Positions 34,978 through 44,743 are shown, counted from the first letter of the stretch. The stretch is DNA of 64,000 nt from Sphingomonas adhaesiva (GCF_002374855.1 NZ_NWVC01000003.1:248001-312000), one strand, 5' to 3'. Numbers and translations: made by a program. The notes: generated by a model not told the origin, from the letters alone.

Positions 34978-35157
34978 GTGACGTTACCCGAGGAAACCCA
35001 TCTTCCCCCGCTGCTGGCCGGGCTGCGCGCCCGGCAGGACACGTCGCGCACCGCGCAGGTGGCGCGCGCGCTGAACGAATCGGCGAACGCGCGATCGGGC
35101 GAGGGTGCGTTCAATCCGGCGGCGGCGGCGGCGCTAAGCGAATGGAAAGAGCCGTGA
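34978..35157 (+). CDS. Small hypothetical protein
   Basis: A 59-residue frame from a GTG preceded by AGGA, ending at a TGA. From about codon 8 the codon use is strongly genome-like (GCG, CTG, CGC), which supports coding, whereas the codons upstream of the GTG in the same frame are rare ones, which argues against a longer protein. The sequence (ARQDTSRTAQVARALNESAN) is Ala/Arg-rich and probably helical. No family was recognised. It sits between mnmA and sciP. Confidence 0.45.
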   Translation: MTLPEETHLPPLLAGLRARQDTSRTAQVARALNESANARSGEGAFNPAAAAALSEWKEP

Positions 35158-35260
35158 AGACCGCGTTTACCGCGCCGCTTTAGGGCGTGTTCAAATCGAG
35201 GCGCCTACGCAGTGCTTCGTCGCAGGGAAGGGGGCCCCCCGCCCCGAACCGAGGTTAGGA

Positions 35261-35560
35261 ATGATCGAGAACCAAAAAATCCGCCCCGCCAAGGTCATCG
35301 GTCCTCTGGGAGAGGCGCTGACCATGGATACGCTGCCGCCGGCCAACACCACGCGGTGGGTGGTCCGGCGCAAGGCCGAGGTCGTCGCCGCGGTCAACGG
35401 CGGCCTGCTGACGGTGGACGAAGTGTGCCAGCGTTACGGGCTGACGGTGGAGGAATTCGCCGGATGGCAGCGTGCGATCGACCGGTCGGGCATGCCCGGC
35501 TTGCGGGTCACGCGCATCCAGCAGTATAAATCGCTGTACGAGCGCCAGCAGAAGTTCTGA
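35261..35560 (+). CDS. sciP: CtrA inhibitor SciP (DUF1153)
   Basis: A 99-residue protein with the full SciP signature: MIENQKIRPAKVIGPLGEAL, TTRWVVRRKAEVVAAVNGG and the helix-turn-helix region QRYGLTVEEFAGWQRAID. In Caulobacter SciP accumulates in early G1, binds CtrA at promoters and blocks CtrA-driven transcription, so it belongs to the alphaproteobacterial cell-cycle circuit. The ATG is preceded by GAGGTTAGGA. No TTAA-N7-TTAA CtrA box was seen upstream. Confidence 0.95.
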   Translation: MIENQKIRPAKVIGPLGEALTMDTLPPANTTRWVVRRKAEVVAAVNGGLLTVDEVCQRYGLTVEEFAGWQRAIDRSGMPGLRVTRIQQYKSLYERQQKF

Positions 35561-35652
35561 TCCCGAAACGCGCCCGGAACAATATCCACCCTTCGTGAGT
35601 CTTCCCTGCCACAGCGCTTCACCGTCCGGGCGCATCGCAGGGGAGAATTGCT

Positions 35653-35910
35653 ATGGGACTTATTATCTGGCTCATCATCGGTGGCGTCATCGGCTGGCTC
35701 GCCAGCATCATCATGCGCACTGACGCCCAGCAGGGCATCTTTCTGAACATCATCGTCGGTATCGTCGGCGCCTTCATTGGCGGCTTGCTGTTCACCGGCG
35801 GCTCGATCAACAACCAGCCGCTGACGATCTATTCGTTCCTGGTGTCGCTGGTCGGCGCGGTCGTTCTGCTGGCGATCGTAAACCTCGTCCGTCGCGGCCG
35901 GGTGCGCTAA
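35653..35910 (+). CDS. GlsB/YeaQ/YmgE family small membrane protein
   Basis: An 85-residue transglycosylase-associated-like protein with three hydrophobic helices (about 3-19, 29-47 and 58-79). The start MGLIIWLIIGGVIGWLAS and the loop GGSINNQPL are typical of the family. Members are often induced by general stress; their function is not settled. A GGGGAGAATTGCT ribosome-binding site precedes the ATG, and a strong bidirectional terminator follows. Confidence 0.9.
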   Translation: MGLIIWLIIGGVIGWLASIIMRTDAQQGIFLNIIVGIVGAFIGGLLFTGGSINNQPLTIYSFLVSLVGAVVLLAIVNLVRRGRVR

Positions 35911-35932
35911 CGCGCCCCACGCTCACGAACGA

Positions 35933-35974
35933 CAAAGAAACAGGCCGCCCGGTGTTCCGGGCGGCCTGTTTCGT
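35933..35974. terminator. Bidirectional rho-independent terminator
   Basis: A perfect 12-bp stem (CAGGCCGCCCGG at 35941-35952 with its complement at 35957-35968) and loop TGTT. TTTCGT follows on the plus strand, and the A-rich AAAGAAA before it gives a T-run for the minus-strand transcript. It separates the convergent GlsB-type and SIMPL genes. Confidence 0.9.
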
Positions 35975-36028
35975 ATGCGCCGTCGTCTGCCTGTGCCCCG
36001 TCCGCCACGCGACGGACGGGGCATACGG

Positions 36029-36778
36029 TCATTTCAGCAGGAAGCGGACGCGCACCATCGCGGTCACGTCGGTTTCTCCCGCCAGCATCGGGGTGAAATC
36101 GCGCGCCTCAGCCATGGCGGCGCGCTGCAGCATCATCGGCGGTTGCGGGCGGCTGCCGTCGTTGTCGCCGGCTTCCTCGATCGAGACGATCCGCGCCACC
36201 GTCATTCCGGCGGCCTGCGCGTAGAGCGTGGCGCGCGCGCGCGCGGTCTTCACCGCGTCGGTGCGCGCCTCGTCCAGCGCGGCATCGGGCTGGGACAGCG
36301 ACATGCTGGGTCCGTCGATCTGGTTGGCGCCCGACCGCACCAGCGCGTCGAGCGCCGGGCCGGACTTGGCGATATCGCGGAACTTGACGCTGACGGTGTT
36401 GCTCGCCTGATAACCGGTGATGACCGGCGGCTGATTGTCGGTGTAGCGATATTGCGGCGACAGGCTGACGTTGCTGGTCGCGATGTCGCGTTCGGCGATC
36501 CCGGCCGATTTCAGCGCCCGGACCACCTGCGTCATGCGCTGGGCGTTCTCGCTCAACGCACCCGCGGCGGTCGCGTTCTGGGTGACGACGCCGGCGCGGA
36601 CGGTCGCCAGATCGGGTACGCGCGTCACCCGGCCGGTGGCGGTCACGTCCAGGATCGTGCCGTCGGGCACCACCGTCGCCATCGGCAGTGGCGTCTGCGC
36701 CGTTGCCGTCGCGGCCAGCGTCACCCCGGCCAGGATCGCGGCGGCGCCGCCCAGCCCGGTGATTGTGGTCATTCGCAT
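36029..36778 (-). CDS. SIMPL domain-containing exported protein (DUF541)
   Basis: A 249-residue exported protein. Signal peptide residues 1-28 (ending ATAQ). The DUF541/SIMPL fold is indicated by LDVTATGRVTRVPDLATV at the start, SNVSLSPQYRYTDNQPPVITGYQASN in the middle and the ALDEARTDAVKTARARATLYA helix near the end. The family (with YggE and BP26) is linked to oxidative stress and the envelope without a known reaction. A GGGAGATATCACG ribosome-binding site supports the start. Divergent from the RND adaptor gene. Confidence 0.9.
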   Translation of the reverse strand: MRMTTITGLGGAAAILAGVTLAATATAQTPLPMATVVPDGTILDVTATGRVTRVPDLATVRAGVVTQNATAAGALSENAQRMTQVVRALKSAGIAERDIATSNVSLSPQYRYTDNQPPVITGYQASNTVSVKFRDIAKSGPALDALVRSGANQIDGPSMSLSQPDAALDEARTDAVKTARARATLYAQAAGMTVARIVSIEEAGDNDGSRPQPPMMLQRAAMAEARDFTPMLAGETDVTAMVRVRFLLK

Positions 36779-36920
36779 CGTGATATCTCCCGTTTCTCGT
36801 CTTGGCCGCATCTGCACCGGTGCGACAAAACGCAGGATGAACGCGACGAACCGCTTGAAAGATGCCCGCTTGTACCGGGTGCTATATCATCGTAATACAC
36901 GCCCCGACGAGAGGGGTGGA

Positions 36921-38090
36921 ATGAACTACGAAAACGGCAACCTGGAAGGCGAGCGGCTGCTGATCGAGGATTCGCGCGACCGCGGCCGGCGGCGCTGGGT
37001 GATCGTGGCGGGCGTCGTGCTGCTGGTGATCGCGGTGGCGGCGTGGCTGGCGCTGCGCGGCGGCAAGGATGCCGAGGCGCCCGCGCCGGCCGGCGACCAA
37101 GCGCCGTCGGTGACCGTCGTCGTCCCCGGATCGCAAGCGGTCGCGCGCACCGTGGCGGCCACCGGGTCGCTGGCCGCCAAGCGCGAGATGCCGGTCGGCG
37201 TCGCGGGCGAGGGCGGCATGGTATCGCGCGTTCTGGTCGAACCCGGCCAGTGGGTGAAGGCCGGTCAGGTGCTGGCGACGATCGACCGGTCGGTCCAGAC
37301 GCAGACCGCCGATTCGCTCGCCTCGCAGATCAACGTCGCGCGCGCCGACCTGACGCTGGCGCAGGCCGAGCTGGAGCGCGCGCAGAGCCTGGTCGACCGC
37401 GGCTTCATCTCCAAGGCGGACGTGCAGCGGCGCATCGCCACCCGCGATGCGGCAGCGGCGCGGCTGCGCGTGACGCAGGCGACGCTGTCGGAACAACGCG
37501 CGCGCAACGCCCGGCTGGACATTCGTGCGCCCTCCCCGGGGCTGGTGCTGACGCGCGGGGTGGAGCCGGGGCAGATCGTCAGTTCCGCCACCGGCGTCCT
37601 GTTCCGCATGGCCGCCAACGGCGAGATGGAGATGCGCGCGCAACTGTCCGAGGCCGATCTGCAGGCGATCCACGTCGGTTCGTCGGCGCAGGTGATCCCG
37701 GTGGGTGAGAAGCGCAGCTTCGCGGGCCGCGTGTGGCAGCTGTCGCCGGTGATCGACCCGCAGTCGCGGCAGGGGATCGCGCGGATCCAGCTGTCCTACG
37801 ATCCCGCGCTGCGCCCCGGTGGCTTCGCCTCCGCGACGATCATCGCCGGTGACGCGCGCCAGCCCGAATTGCCGCAATCGGCGTTGCTCAGCGACAGCCG
37901 CGGCAATTACGTCTATATCGTCGATGCCGAGAACCGCGTGCGGCGTCGCGACGTGACGCTGGGATCGGTGAGCGACGACAAGGTCGCGATCGCCGGCGGG
38001 CTGACCGGCAACGAACGGGTGGTGCAGGCGGCGGGCGCCTTCCTGAACCCCGGCCAGCTGGTGAAGCCGGTCACCCCCAAGGGGCGCTGA
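36921..38090 (+). CDS. RND efflux periplasmic adaptor subunit
   Basis: A 389-residue membrane fusion protein. It has a short cytoplasmic start, one membrane anchor (about 26-46), a barrel-lipoyl part (VSRVLVEPGQWVKAGQVLATID), a coiled-coil hairpin (about 125-190; LASQINVARADLTLAQAELERAQ region), the lipoyl return LDIRAPSPGLV and a C-terminal barrel. It links the inner-membrane permease to an outer-membrane channel, which is not encoded here. The permease gene follows after 12 bp, so they form an operon. Substrate unknown. Confidence 0.94.
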   Translation: MNYENGNLEGERLLIEDSRDRGRRRWVIVAGVVLLVIAVAAWLALRGGKDAEAPAPAGDQAPSVTVVVPGSQAVARTVAATGSLAAKREMPVGVAGEGGMVSRVLVEPGQWVKAGQVLATIDRSVQTQTADSLASQINVARADLTLAQAELERAQSLVDRGFISKADVQRRIATRDAAAARLRVTQATLSEQRARNARLDIRAPSPGLVLTRGVEPGQIVSSATGVLFRMAANGEMEMRAQLSEADLQAIHVGSSAQVIPVGEKRSFAGRVWQLSPVIDPQSRQGIARIQLSYDPALRPGGFASATIIAGDARQPELPQSALLSDSRGNYVYIVDAENRVRRRDVTLGSVSDDKVAIAGGLTGNERVVQAAGAFLNPGQLVKPVTPKGR

Positions 38091-38102
38091 GGACAAGCGA
38101 CG

Positions 38103-41100
38103 ATGGGCTTCCGCAACATATCCGCCTGGTCGATCCGCAATCCGGTGCCGTCGATCGTCCTGTTCATGATGCTGACGGTCGCCGGGATCGTCAGCTTCAT
38201 CCAGATGGACATCAACCAGGAACCGGACATCGACTTTCCGGCGGTGACCATCACGATCAGCCAGCCGGGCGCCGCACCCAGCGAGCTGGAAAACCAGGTG
38301 ACGCAGCGCGTCGAGGCCGCGGTGCGCACGCTGGAGGGCGTCGACGAAATCCAGTCGTTCGTGTCCGAGGGGCAGTCGACCACCTTCGTCCAGCTGACGA
38401 TCGGCACCCCCGTCGACCGCGCGGTGAACGAGGCGCGCGATGCGGTGACGCAGATCCGCGCGCAGCTGCCCGACGGCATCCTGGAGCCGCAGGTCCAGCG
38501 CGTGAAGATCAACGACAACGATCTGGGCAGCTTCACCGCGGTCGGCACCGACATGACGCTGGAACAGCTCAGCTGGTACATCGACAATACCGTCGCGAAG
38601 GAACTGCTGTCGGTCCCCGGCATGGGATCGGTCGAGCGCAACGGCGGGGTCAGCCGCGAGATCCGCGTGATCCTCGATCCCGCCAAGCTGGCGGCCTATG
38701 GCCTGACCGCCAGCCAGATCAACCAGCAGTTGCGGCAGGTGAACCTGAACGCGGCGGGCGGGCGTGCCGAGATCGCCGGGGCCGAGCAATCGGTGCGTGT
38801 GCTGGGCAATGCCGCCACCGCCTATGACCTGAGCCAGACGCAGGTTGCGATCGGCAACGGCCGCACCATTCGCCTGTCCGACGTGGCGACCGTGCGCGAC
38901 CTATATGCCGAGCAGCGCAGCGCCGCGGCGGTCGATGGTCGTCCCGCCCTGAGCTTCGATTTCAAGCGCGCCAAGAACGCCTCCGACGTTACCGTCTTCC
39001 GCGAGGCCAAGGCCAAGCTGGAGGCGCTGGAGAAGCGCAACCCGCAGGTGAAGTTCAAGCTGCGCATCGACGGCGCGAAATATGCGCTGGAACAGTATAA
39101 GAGCGCGCTGCACGCGATGATCGAGGGCGCGATCCTGGCGGTGGTGGTCGTCTTCCTGTTCCTGCGCGACTGGCGCGCGACGTTCATCTCCGCGCTGGCG
39201 ATACCGCTGTCGGCGATCCCGGCCTTCTGGTTCATGGACCTGATGGGGTTCACGTTGAACCAGATGACGCTGCTGGCGCTGAGCCTGGTGGCGGGCGTGC
39301 TGGTCGACGATGCGATCGTGGAGATCGAGAATATCGTGCGCCACATGCGCATGGGAAAGACCGCCTATCAGGCGTCGATCGACGCCGCGGACGAAATCGG
39401 GCTGGCGGTGCTGGCGACGACGATGGCGATCGTTGCGGTGTTCCTGCCGGTGGGGCTGATGCCCGGCGTGTCGGGGCAGTTCTTCAAGAATTTCGGGCTG
39501 ACCGTCGTCGTCGCGGTGCTGATGAGCCTGGCGGTGGCACGCCTCATCACGCCGATGATCGCGGCGTATTTCCTGAAATCCAGCGGCCATGCCGATCATG
39601 GCGGCCCGGCGGTCGATTTCTACGAGCGCGTGCTGCGCTGGACGCTGGATCAGGGCAAGGCGCCGCTGATCCGTGCCAGGGGCGGGATCGGGCGGTTCAC
39701 CGGCTGTCTGCGCGACCACCGCATCTGGGTGATGGGAATGGGTGCCCTGTCGTTCGCGCTGACGATCGTACTGTTCGCCACGACGCCGATGACGTTCCAG
39801 CCCGCCGCCGACCAGCCGCGCAGCGCGGTGACGATCACCATGCCGCCGGGCGCCACGCTGAACACCACGCAGGCGGTCGTCGATCAGGTCTATGCCCTGC
39901 TCAAGAAGCAGCCGGAAGTCGAAAGCCTGTATACCCGCACCTTCGTGGGGACCGGCCGGGTCATCGCCACGTTGAAGGAAAAGCGCGACGTCACCTCGAC
40001 CCAATTCGAGCGGCGGCTGGCGCCGGCGCTGGCGACGATCGCGGACGCGCGCGTCAACTTCCAGTCGCAGTTCGGCTTCGGCGATAACAACCGCGACATC
40101 TCGATCACGCTGGGCGGCGACGATCCCGTGCTGTTGCGCAAGACCGCCGACCGGCTGGTGAGCGAGATGGGCCAGGTGCCAGGGTTGGTCGCACCGCGCA
40201 TTGCCGGCGATCTCAACCGCCCCGAAATCCTCATCAAGCCGCGGCTCGACCTGGCGGCGCAGCTGGGCGTGACGACAGCGGCGCTGTCGAACGCGATCCG
40301 CATCGCGACGCTGGGCGACCTCGACCAGAACAGCGCGCGCTTCTCGCTGTCGGACCGCCAGGTGCCGATCCGCGTCGCTCTGGAGGAGAGTGCCCGGTCG
40401 CGGCTCGACACCATCCAGAACCTGCCGGTGCAGACGCAGTCGGGCGGTTCGGTGCCGCTCAGCCTGATCGCCGAGATCGGGTTCGGGTCCGGCCCGACCA
40501 AGATCACGCGCCTGAACCAGCAGCGTCAGCTGACCGTCGGTGCGGATCTGTCGCCCGGCCTGGTCACCAGCAATGCGATGAAGCAGATCAACCAGCTGCC
40601 GGTGATGAAGAACCTGCCGGTGGGCGTCCAGCAGCTGAGCGTCGGCCAGGCCAAATGGCAGCTGGAGATGCTGATCAACTTCGTCGTCGCGGTGGTGGCG
40701 GGGGTGTTCCTGGTCTTCTCCGTGCTGGTGCTGCTGTACCGCCGCCTGCTGCCGCCGCTGGTCAACATGGGGTCGTTGCTGCTGGCGCCGCTTGGCGGAT
40801 TGCTGGCGCTGAAGGTCGCCGGGCAGCCGCTGTCGATGCCGGTGTTCATTGGGCTGCTGATGCTGCTGGGGATCGTCGCCAAGAATTCGATCCTGCTGAT
40901 CGACTTCGCGTTGGAGGAAATGGCGGCGGGCGTGACGCCCCATGCCGCGATCGTCGACGCCGGTCACAAGCGGGCGCAGCCGATCGTGATGACCACCGTC
41001 GCGATGGTGGCGGGCATGGTGCCCACCGCCTTGTCGCTGTCGGGCGACGGGGCGTGGCGCGCGCCGATGGGGATCGTGGTGATCGGCGGGCTGACGATGT

Positions 41101-41312
41101 CGACGCTGCTGACGCTGCTGATCGTACCGGCGGCCTTCTCCCTGGCGATCGGGATCGAGCGGCGCGTCGGGCCATGGCTGGGTCGGCGGCTGCTCACCTA
41201 TCGTCCGGGCGACGATGGCGGCGCGCTGATCGAACATGGCCCGCCCAAGGATGCGATCGCCGCGCCGCACGGCCGGATCGGCTTTCGCGACGGGGCCGAT
41301 CCGGCGGAGTGA
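38103..41312 (+). CDS. RND family efflux permease
   Basis: A 1069-residue proton-driven pump of the HAE-1/multidrug type with 12 membrane segments. TM1 is in IRNPVPSIVLFMMLTVAGIV; the first periplasmic domain follows (about 35-335); TM4 carries the paired proton-relay aspartates in AGVLVDDAIVEIEN; the second half repeats the pattern with a periplasmic domain (about 560-850) and TM7-12. It works with the adaptor just upstream and an outer-membrane channel encoded elsewhere. Substrates cannot be told from the sequence. Confidence 0.95.
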   Translation: MGFRNISAWSIRNPVPSIVLFMMLTVAGIVSFIQMDINQEPDIDFPAVTITISQPGAAPSELENQVTQRVEAAVRTLEGVDEIQSFVSEGQSTTFVQLTIGTPVDRAVNEARDAVTQIRAQLPDGILEPQVQRVKINDNDLGSFTAVGTDMTLEQLSWYIDNTVAKELLSVPGMGSVERNGGVSREIRVILDPAKLAAYGLTASQINQQLRQVNLNAAGGRAEIAGAEQSVRVLGNAATAYDLSQTQVAIGNGRTIRLSDVATVRDLYAEQRSAAAVDGRPALSFDFKRAKNASDVTVFREAKAKLEALEKRNPQVKFKLRIDGAKYALEQYKSALHAMIEGAILAVVVVFLFLRDWRATFISALAIPLSAIPAFWFMDLMGFTLNQMTLLALSLVAGVLVDDAIVEIENIVRHMRMGKTAYQASIDAADEIGLAVLATTMAIVAVFLPVGLMPGVSGQFFKNFGLTVVVAVLMSLAVARLITPMIAAYFLKSSGHADHGGPAVDFYERVLRWTLDQGKAPLIRARGGIGRFTGCLRDHRIWVMGMGALSFALTIVLFATTPMTFQPAADQPRSAVTITMPPGATLNTTQAVVDQVYALLKKQPEVESLYTRTFVGTGRVIATLKEKRDVTSTQFERRLAPALATIADARVNFQSQFGFGDNNRDISITLGGDDPVLLRKTADRLVSEMGQVPGLVAPRIAGDLNRPEILIKPRLDLAAQLGVTTAALSNAIRIATLGDLDQNSARFSLSDRQVPIRVALEESARSRLDTIQNLPVQTQSGGSVPLSLIAEIGFGSGPTKITRLNQQRQLTVGADLSPGLVTSNAMKQINQLPVMKNLPVGVQQLSVGQAKWQLEMLINFVVAVVAGVFLVFSVLVLLYRRLLPPLVNMGSLLLAPLGGLLALKVAGQPLSMPVFIGLLMLLGIVAKNSILLIDFALEEMAAGVTPHAAIVDAGHKRAQPIVMTTVAMVAGMVPTALSLSGDGAWRAPMGIVVIGGLTMSTLLTLLIVPAAFSLAIGIERRVGPWLGRRLLTYRPGDDGGALIEHGPPKDAIAAPHGRIGFRDGADPAE

Positions 41313-41380
41313 CGAGGGCGCGTCCGGCGCCCTGCCCGCAGGGACTTGAACAATCGGCGCGATCGGGGATTGTCCTAACG

Positions 41381-42637
41381 ATGATCGCCATGCGCCGCAC
41401 CCCCGTCCCGCCCGCTGCGCTGGGGCGCATGCGCCGGGTGGCGACGGGATTGCTGCTGGCGATGGCGGCCCTGTTCCTCGCCGCGCGCGCGCTGGCGGAT
41501 CAGCATCCTGCGTGGGGCTTCGTCCGCGCCTTTGCCGAGGCGGCGATGGTCGGCGGACTGGCGGACTGGTTCGCGGTGACGGCACTCTTCCGCCACCCGC
41601 TCCACCTGCCGATCCCGCATACCGCGATCATTCCCCGCAACAAGGACCGGATCGGCGACCAGCTGGCGAGTTTCCTGCGCGAGAACTTCCTGATCCCCGC
41701 CGTGGTCGCCCGGCGGATGGGGCGGATCGACGTCGCCGCCGCCGCGGGACGCTGGCTGGCCAATCCGCAGGGCGCGGGCGGTGGACGGCTGGCGCGCGGC
41801 ACGTCGCGGCTGGCGCAGGAGGTGCTTAACGCGCTCGACCAGGAGCGGCTGGGCGGGATGGTGCGCGCGATGCTGGTGACGCGTGTCCGCGAAACCGAAT
41901 TGTCGCCGATGCTCGGCCGCGCGCTCGACGCCGCGATCGCGGAGGACCGGCATCTGCCGATCCTCGACCATGGCGTGCGCTGGGCGCGCGGCGCGCTGGA
42001 AGCGAACGAGCATCTGGTGCGCGCGATGGTGCATGACCGGGCCGGCTCGATCCTGCGCTGGACCGGGCTGGACGAGACGCTGGCGACCAAGATCGTCGGC
42101 GGGCTGGACCGGCTGGTCGCGGAGATGGCGGAGGATCGCGACCACCCGCTGCGCCAGAAGGCGGAGGAGGGGCTGCGGTCGCTGGCGCAGCGGTTGCAGC
42201 ACGACCCGGCGCTGCGCGCGCGGGTGGAGGCGATGAAGATCGAGCTGCTTGAGAATCCGGCGATGCAGGACTGGATCAACGGCCTGTGGGAACAGGCGCG
42301 GCTGGCGATGCTGCGCGCCGCGCGCGATCCGGAGGCGGTGTTGCGCGGCAAGCTGGGCGAGGCGCTGCGGCAGCTGGGCGCCACGTTGCAGGACGATGCG
42401 CGGCTGGGTCGCACCATCAACCGCTTCGTCCGGCGTGCGACGGTGGGCGCGGCGGCCGATTACGGCGATTCGATCGTGCGGCTGGTGTCCGAAACGGTAC
42501 GCGGATGGGATGCGGGGACGATCACGATGCGGCTGGAACATGCGGTCGGCAAGGACCTGCAGTTCATCCGTATCAACGGTACCCTGGTGGGGGGGCTTGT
42601 CGGCGTTCTGATCCATACCGTAGACGTCGCGTTGTGA
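41381..42637 (+). CDS. DUF445 family membrane protein
   Basis: A 418-residue protein of the DUF445 family. An N-terminal hydrophobic segment (about 22-42) leads into FAEAAMVGGLADWFAVTALFRHPL and IPHTAIIPRNKDRIGDQL, which are the family signature. A long, amphipathic helical region follows, and the C-terminus ends with a second membrane segment (GTLVGGLVGVLIHTVDV). Function unknown; relatives are inner-membrane proteins. The ATG is 68 bp after the RND permease stop; a second ATG lies three codons in. Confidence 0.88.
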   Translation: MIAMRRTPVPPAALGRMRRVATGLLLAMAALFLAARALADQHPAWGFVRAFAEAAMVGGLADWFAVTALFRHPLHLPIPHTAIIPRNKDRIGDQLASFLRENFLIPAVVARRMGRIDVAAAAGRWLANPQGAGGGRLARGTSRLAQEVLNALDQERLGGMVRAMLVTRVRETELSPMLGRALDAAIAEDRHLPILDHGVRWARGALEANEHLVRAMVHDRAGSILRWTGLDETLATKIVGGLDRLVAEMAEDRDHPLRQKAEEGLRSLAQRLQHDPALRARVEAMKIELLENPAMQDWINGLWEQARLAMLRAARDPEAVLRGKLGEALRQLGATLQDDARLGRTINRFVRRATVGAAADYGDSIVRLVSETVRGWDAGTITMRLEHAVGKDLQFIRINGTLVGGLVGVLIHTVDVAL

Positions 42638-42737
42638 CGCACGACGTATCGCAGCCCGGTGGAATGGATTCGCGCGCGGAACGAATGGCGCGCTTGATCG
42701 CTTGTTGCCCCATGCGAGTTGCCGCAAGGACCTTTCG

Positions 42738-43850
42738 ATGAGCGCGGCAGCCGATTTCAGCGAGGAACCCGGCGCGTCCGGCGCGGCGACGCTGCGCTTC
42801 ACCGGCGACCTGTCGCTGGCGCGTCTGGGCAATCTTCCCGAGCGGCTGGACGGCCACGGCGGCGACGTGGCGTGCATCGACCTGTCGGGGATCGAGCGGA
42901 TCGACACGATCGGCGCCTGGGTGGTCCACCGCTTCGCGCGCGAGCACAAGGCCGAGATCCGCGGGCTGAGCGGCGATGCGCACAACCTGCTGGAACAGGT
43001 GGTCGCCGCCGACCAGCCGGTGCAGATGCGCCCGGGCAGCGGATCGTCGTTCCGCCGCGTGCTGGCCGAGATCGGCGACGCGACCGCGCATGCGGGCCGG
43101 ACCGCGGTGGGGCTGCTGGGTTTCATGGGCGCGACGATCATCGCGTTCGGCGGGGTCATCCGCCATCCCAGCCGCTTCCGCTTCAACGCCACGGTCCAGC
43201 GGTTCGAGGTGGTCGGCGTCTCCGCACTGGGCATCGTCGGGCTGATGAGCTTCCTGATCGGCATCGTCATCGCGCAACAGGGCGCGGTACAGCTGCGCCA
43301 GTTCGGGGCGGAGGCATTCACGATCAATCTGGTCGGGCGTATCACTTTGCGCGAGCTGGGTGTGCTGATGACCGCGATCATGGTCGCGGGCAGGTCCGGC
43401 TCCGCCTTCGCCGCGCAGCTGGGCACGATGCAGCTGACCGAGGAAATCGACGCGATGCGCACGATCGGCGTGTCGCCGATGGAGGCATTGGTCCTGCCGC
43501 GCACGATCGCGGCGATCGTGCTGATGCCGCTGCTGGGTTTCTATTCCTCGGTCGTCGCGATCATCGGCGGTGGTCTGCTATGCTGGATGACGCTGGATAT
43601 TCCGCCGATCGCGTATATCGCCCGCATTCGTGAGGTGGTGCCGATCACCGACGTGTTCGTGGGGCTGATCAAGGCGCCGGTGTTCGGTGCAATCATCGCG
43701 GTGGCCGGCTGTTTCCAGGGCATGCAGGTCAAGGGCGATGCCGAACAGGTCGGCCTGAAGACCACGTCCGCGGTGGTGCAGGCGATCTTCATGGTCATCG
43801 TCCTCGACGCCTTCTTCGCCGTGTTCTTCGAACAGATCGGCTGGATCTGA
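42738..43850 (+). CDS. MlaE-type ABC transporter permease with N-terminal STAS-like domain
   Basis: A 370-residue protein. The first ~95 residues resemble a STAS domain (TLRFTGDLSLARL, ACIDLSGIERIDTIGAW), the role played by separate MlaB in Escherichia coli. The rest is an MlaE permease with VVGVSALGIVGLMSFLIG, the conserved ELGVLMTAIMVAGRSGSAFAA and EIDAMRTIGVSPME. It forms the membrane core of an MCE lipid transporter in the inner membrane. A GCAAGGACC ribosome-binding site precedes the start, and the ATPase gene overlaps its stop by one base (TGATG). Confidence 0.93.
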   Translation: MSAAADFSEEPGASGAATLRFTGDLSLARLGNLPERLDGHGGDVACIDLSGIERIDTIGAWVVHRFAREHKAEIRGLSGDAHNLLEQVVAADQPVQMRPGSGSSFRRVLAEIGDATAHAGRTAVGLLGFMGATIIAFGGVIRHPSRFRFNATVQRFEVVGVSALGIVGLMSFLIGIVIAQQGAVQLRQFGAEAFTINLVGRITLRELGVLMTAIMVAGRSGSAFAAQLGTMQLTEEIDAMRTIGVSPMEALVLPRTIAAIVLMPLLGFYSSVVAIIGGGLLCWMTLDIPPIAYIARIREVVPITDVFVGLIKAPVFGAIIAVAGCFQGMQVKGDAEQVGLKTTSAVVQAIFMVIVLDAFFAVFFEQIGWI

Positions 43851-44743
43851 TGCCGCATTCCGCCCGCCACGATACGGGACCTGAAGGGGCCGAGCCGGTG
43901 ATCCGCGTCACCGGCCTGCGCAACAGCTTCGGCGAGCAGGTGATCCACGACAATCTCGACCTGGAGGTGCGTCGCGGCGAAATCCTGGGCGTCGTCGGCG
44001 GATCGGGTACCGGCAAGTCGGTGCTGATGCGCTCGATCATCGGGTTGCAGACCCCCGATGCCGGCGAGGTGCTGGTGTTCGGCGAGCCGACGCTGGGGCG
44101 CAGCGAGGCGGAAACCGTCGACATCCGCAAGCGGTGGGGCGTGCTGTTCCAGGGCGGCGCACTGTTCTCCACACTGACGGTGGCGGAAAACGTGCAGGTG
44201 CCGCTGCGCGAATTCTACCCCGACCTGTCGCTGTCCCTTCTCGATGAGATCGCGTCGTACAAGGTGGTGATGACCGGCCTGCCGGCGGATGCGGGGCCGA
44301 AGTTCCCGGCGGAACTGTCCGGCGGCATGAAGAAGCGCGCCGGGCTGGCGCGCGCGCTGGCGCTCGACCCCGATCTCCTGTTCCTCGATGAGCCGACCGC
44401 GGGGCTGGACCCGATCGGCGCGGCGGCGTTCGACGAACTGACCGCCTCGCTCCAGAAGACGCTGGGGCTGACGGTATTCCTCATCACCCACGATCTCGAC
44501 ACGCTTTACGCCATCTGCGATCGCGTCGCGGTGCTGGCGGACAAGCGCGTGATCGCGGTGGGGACGATCCCGGAGCTGCTCGCGCTCGATCATCCGTGGA
44601 TCCAGGAATATTTCAACGGCCCGCGCGGCCGCGCTGCGGTCGCATCGCAGGAGCGCGCGGCGGAACACGAACCGGCGGCGGGCCGGACAGGCGACGGCAC
44701 TGCCGCTGCCGACGACGACCGCCGGCTATCAGGGGCTGAGTGA
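43850..44743 (+). CDS. MlaF-type ABC transporter ATP-binding protein
   Basis: A 297-residue ATPase that energises the MlaE-type permease. Walker A GGSGTGKS (about 50-57), Q-loop in GVLFQGGALFSTLTV, ABC signature LSGGMKKRAGLARALA, Walker B with LLFLDEPTAGLDP and the switch His in FLITHDLDT. The ~45 residues after HPWIQEYFNGPRGR are an Ala/Glu-rich tail. One-base overlap with the permease stop, and its own stop overlaps the MlaD-type start in the same manner. Confidence 0.95.
   Translation: MPHSARHDTGPEGAEPVIRVTGLRNSFGEQVIHDNLDLEVRRGEILGVVGGSGTGKSVLMRSIIGLQTPDAGEVLVFGEPTLGRSEAETVDIRKRWGVLFQGGALFSTLTVAENVQVPLREFYPDLSLSLLDEIASYKVVMTGLPADAGPKFPAELSGGMKKRAGLARALALDPDLLFLDEPTAGLDPIGAAAFDELTASLQKTLGLTVFLITHDLDTLYAICDRVAVLADKRVIAVGTIPELLALDHPWIQEYFNGPRGRAAVASQERAAEHEPAAGRTGDGTAAADDDRRLSGAE

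Noticed and set aside
35574..35600. GGAAC before the GlsB-type gene as an EcfG promoter
   Set aside because: No CGTT-like element at 16-17 bases; only the -35 half fits.
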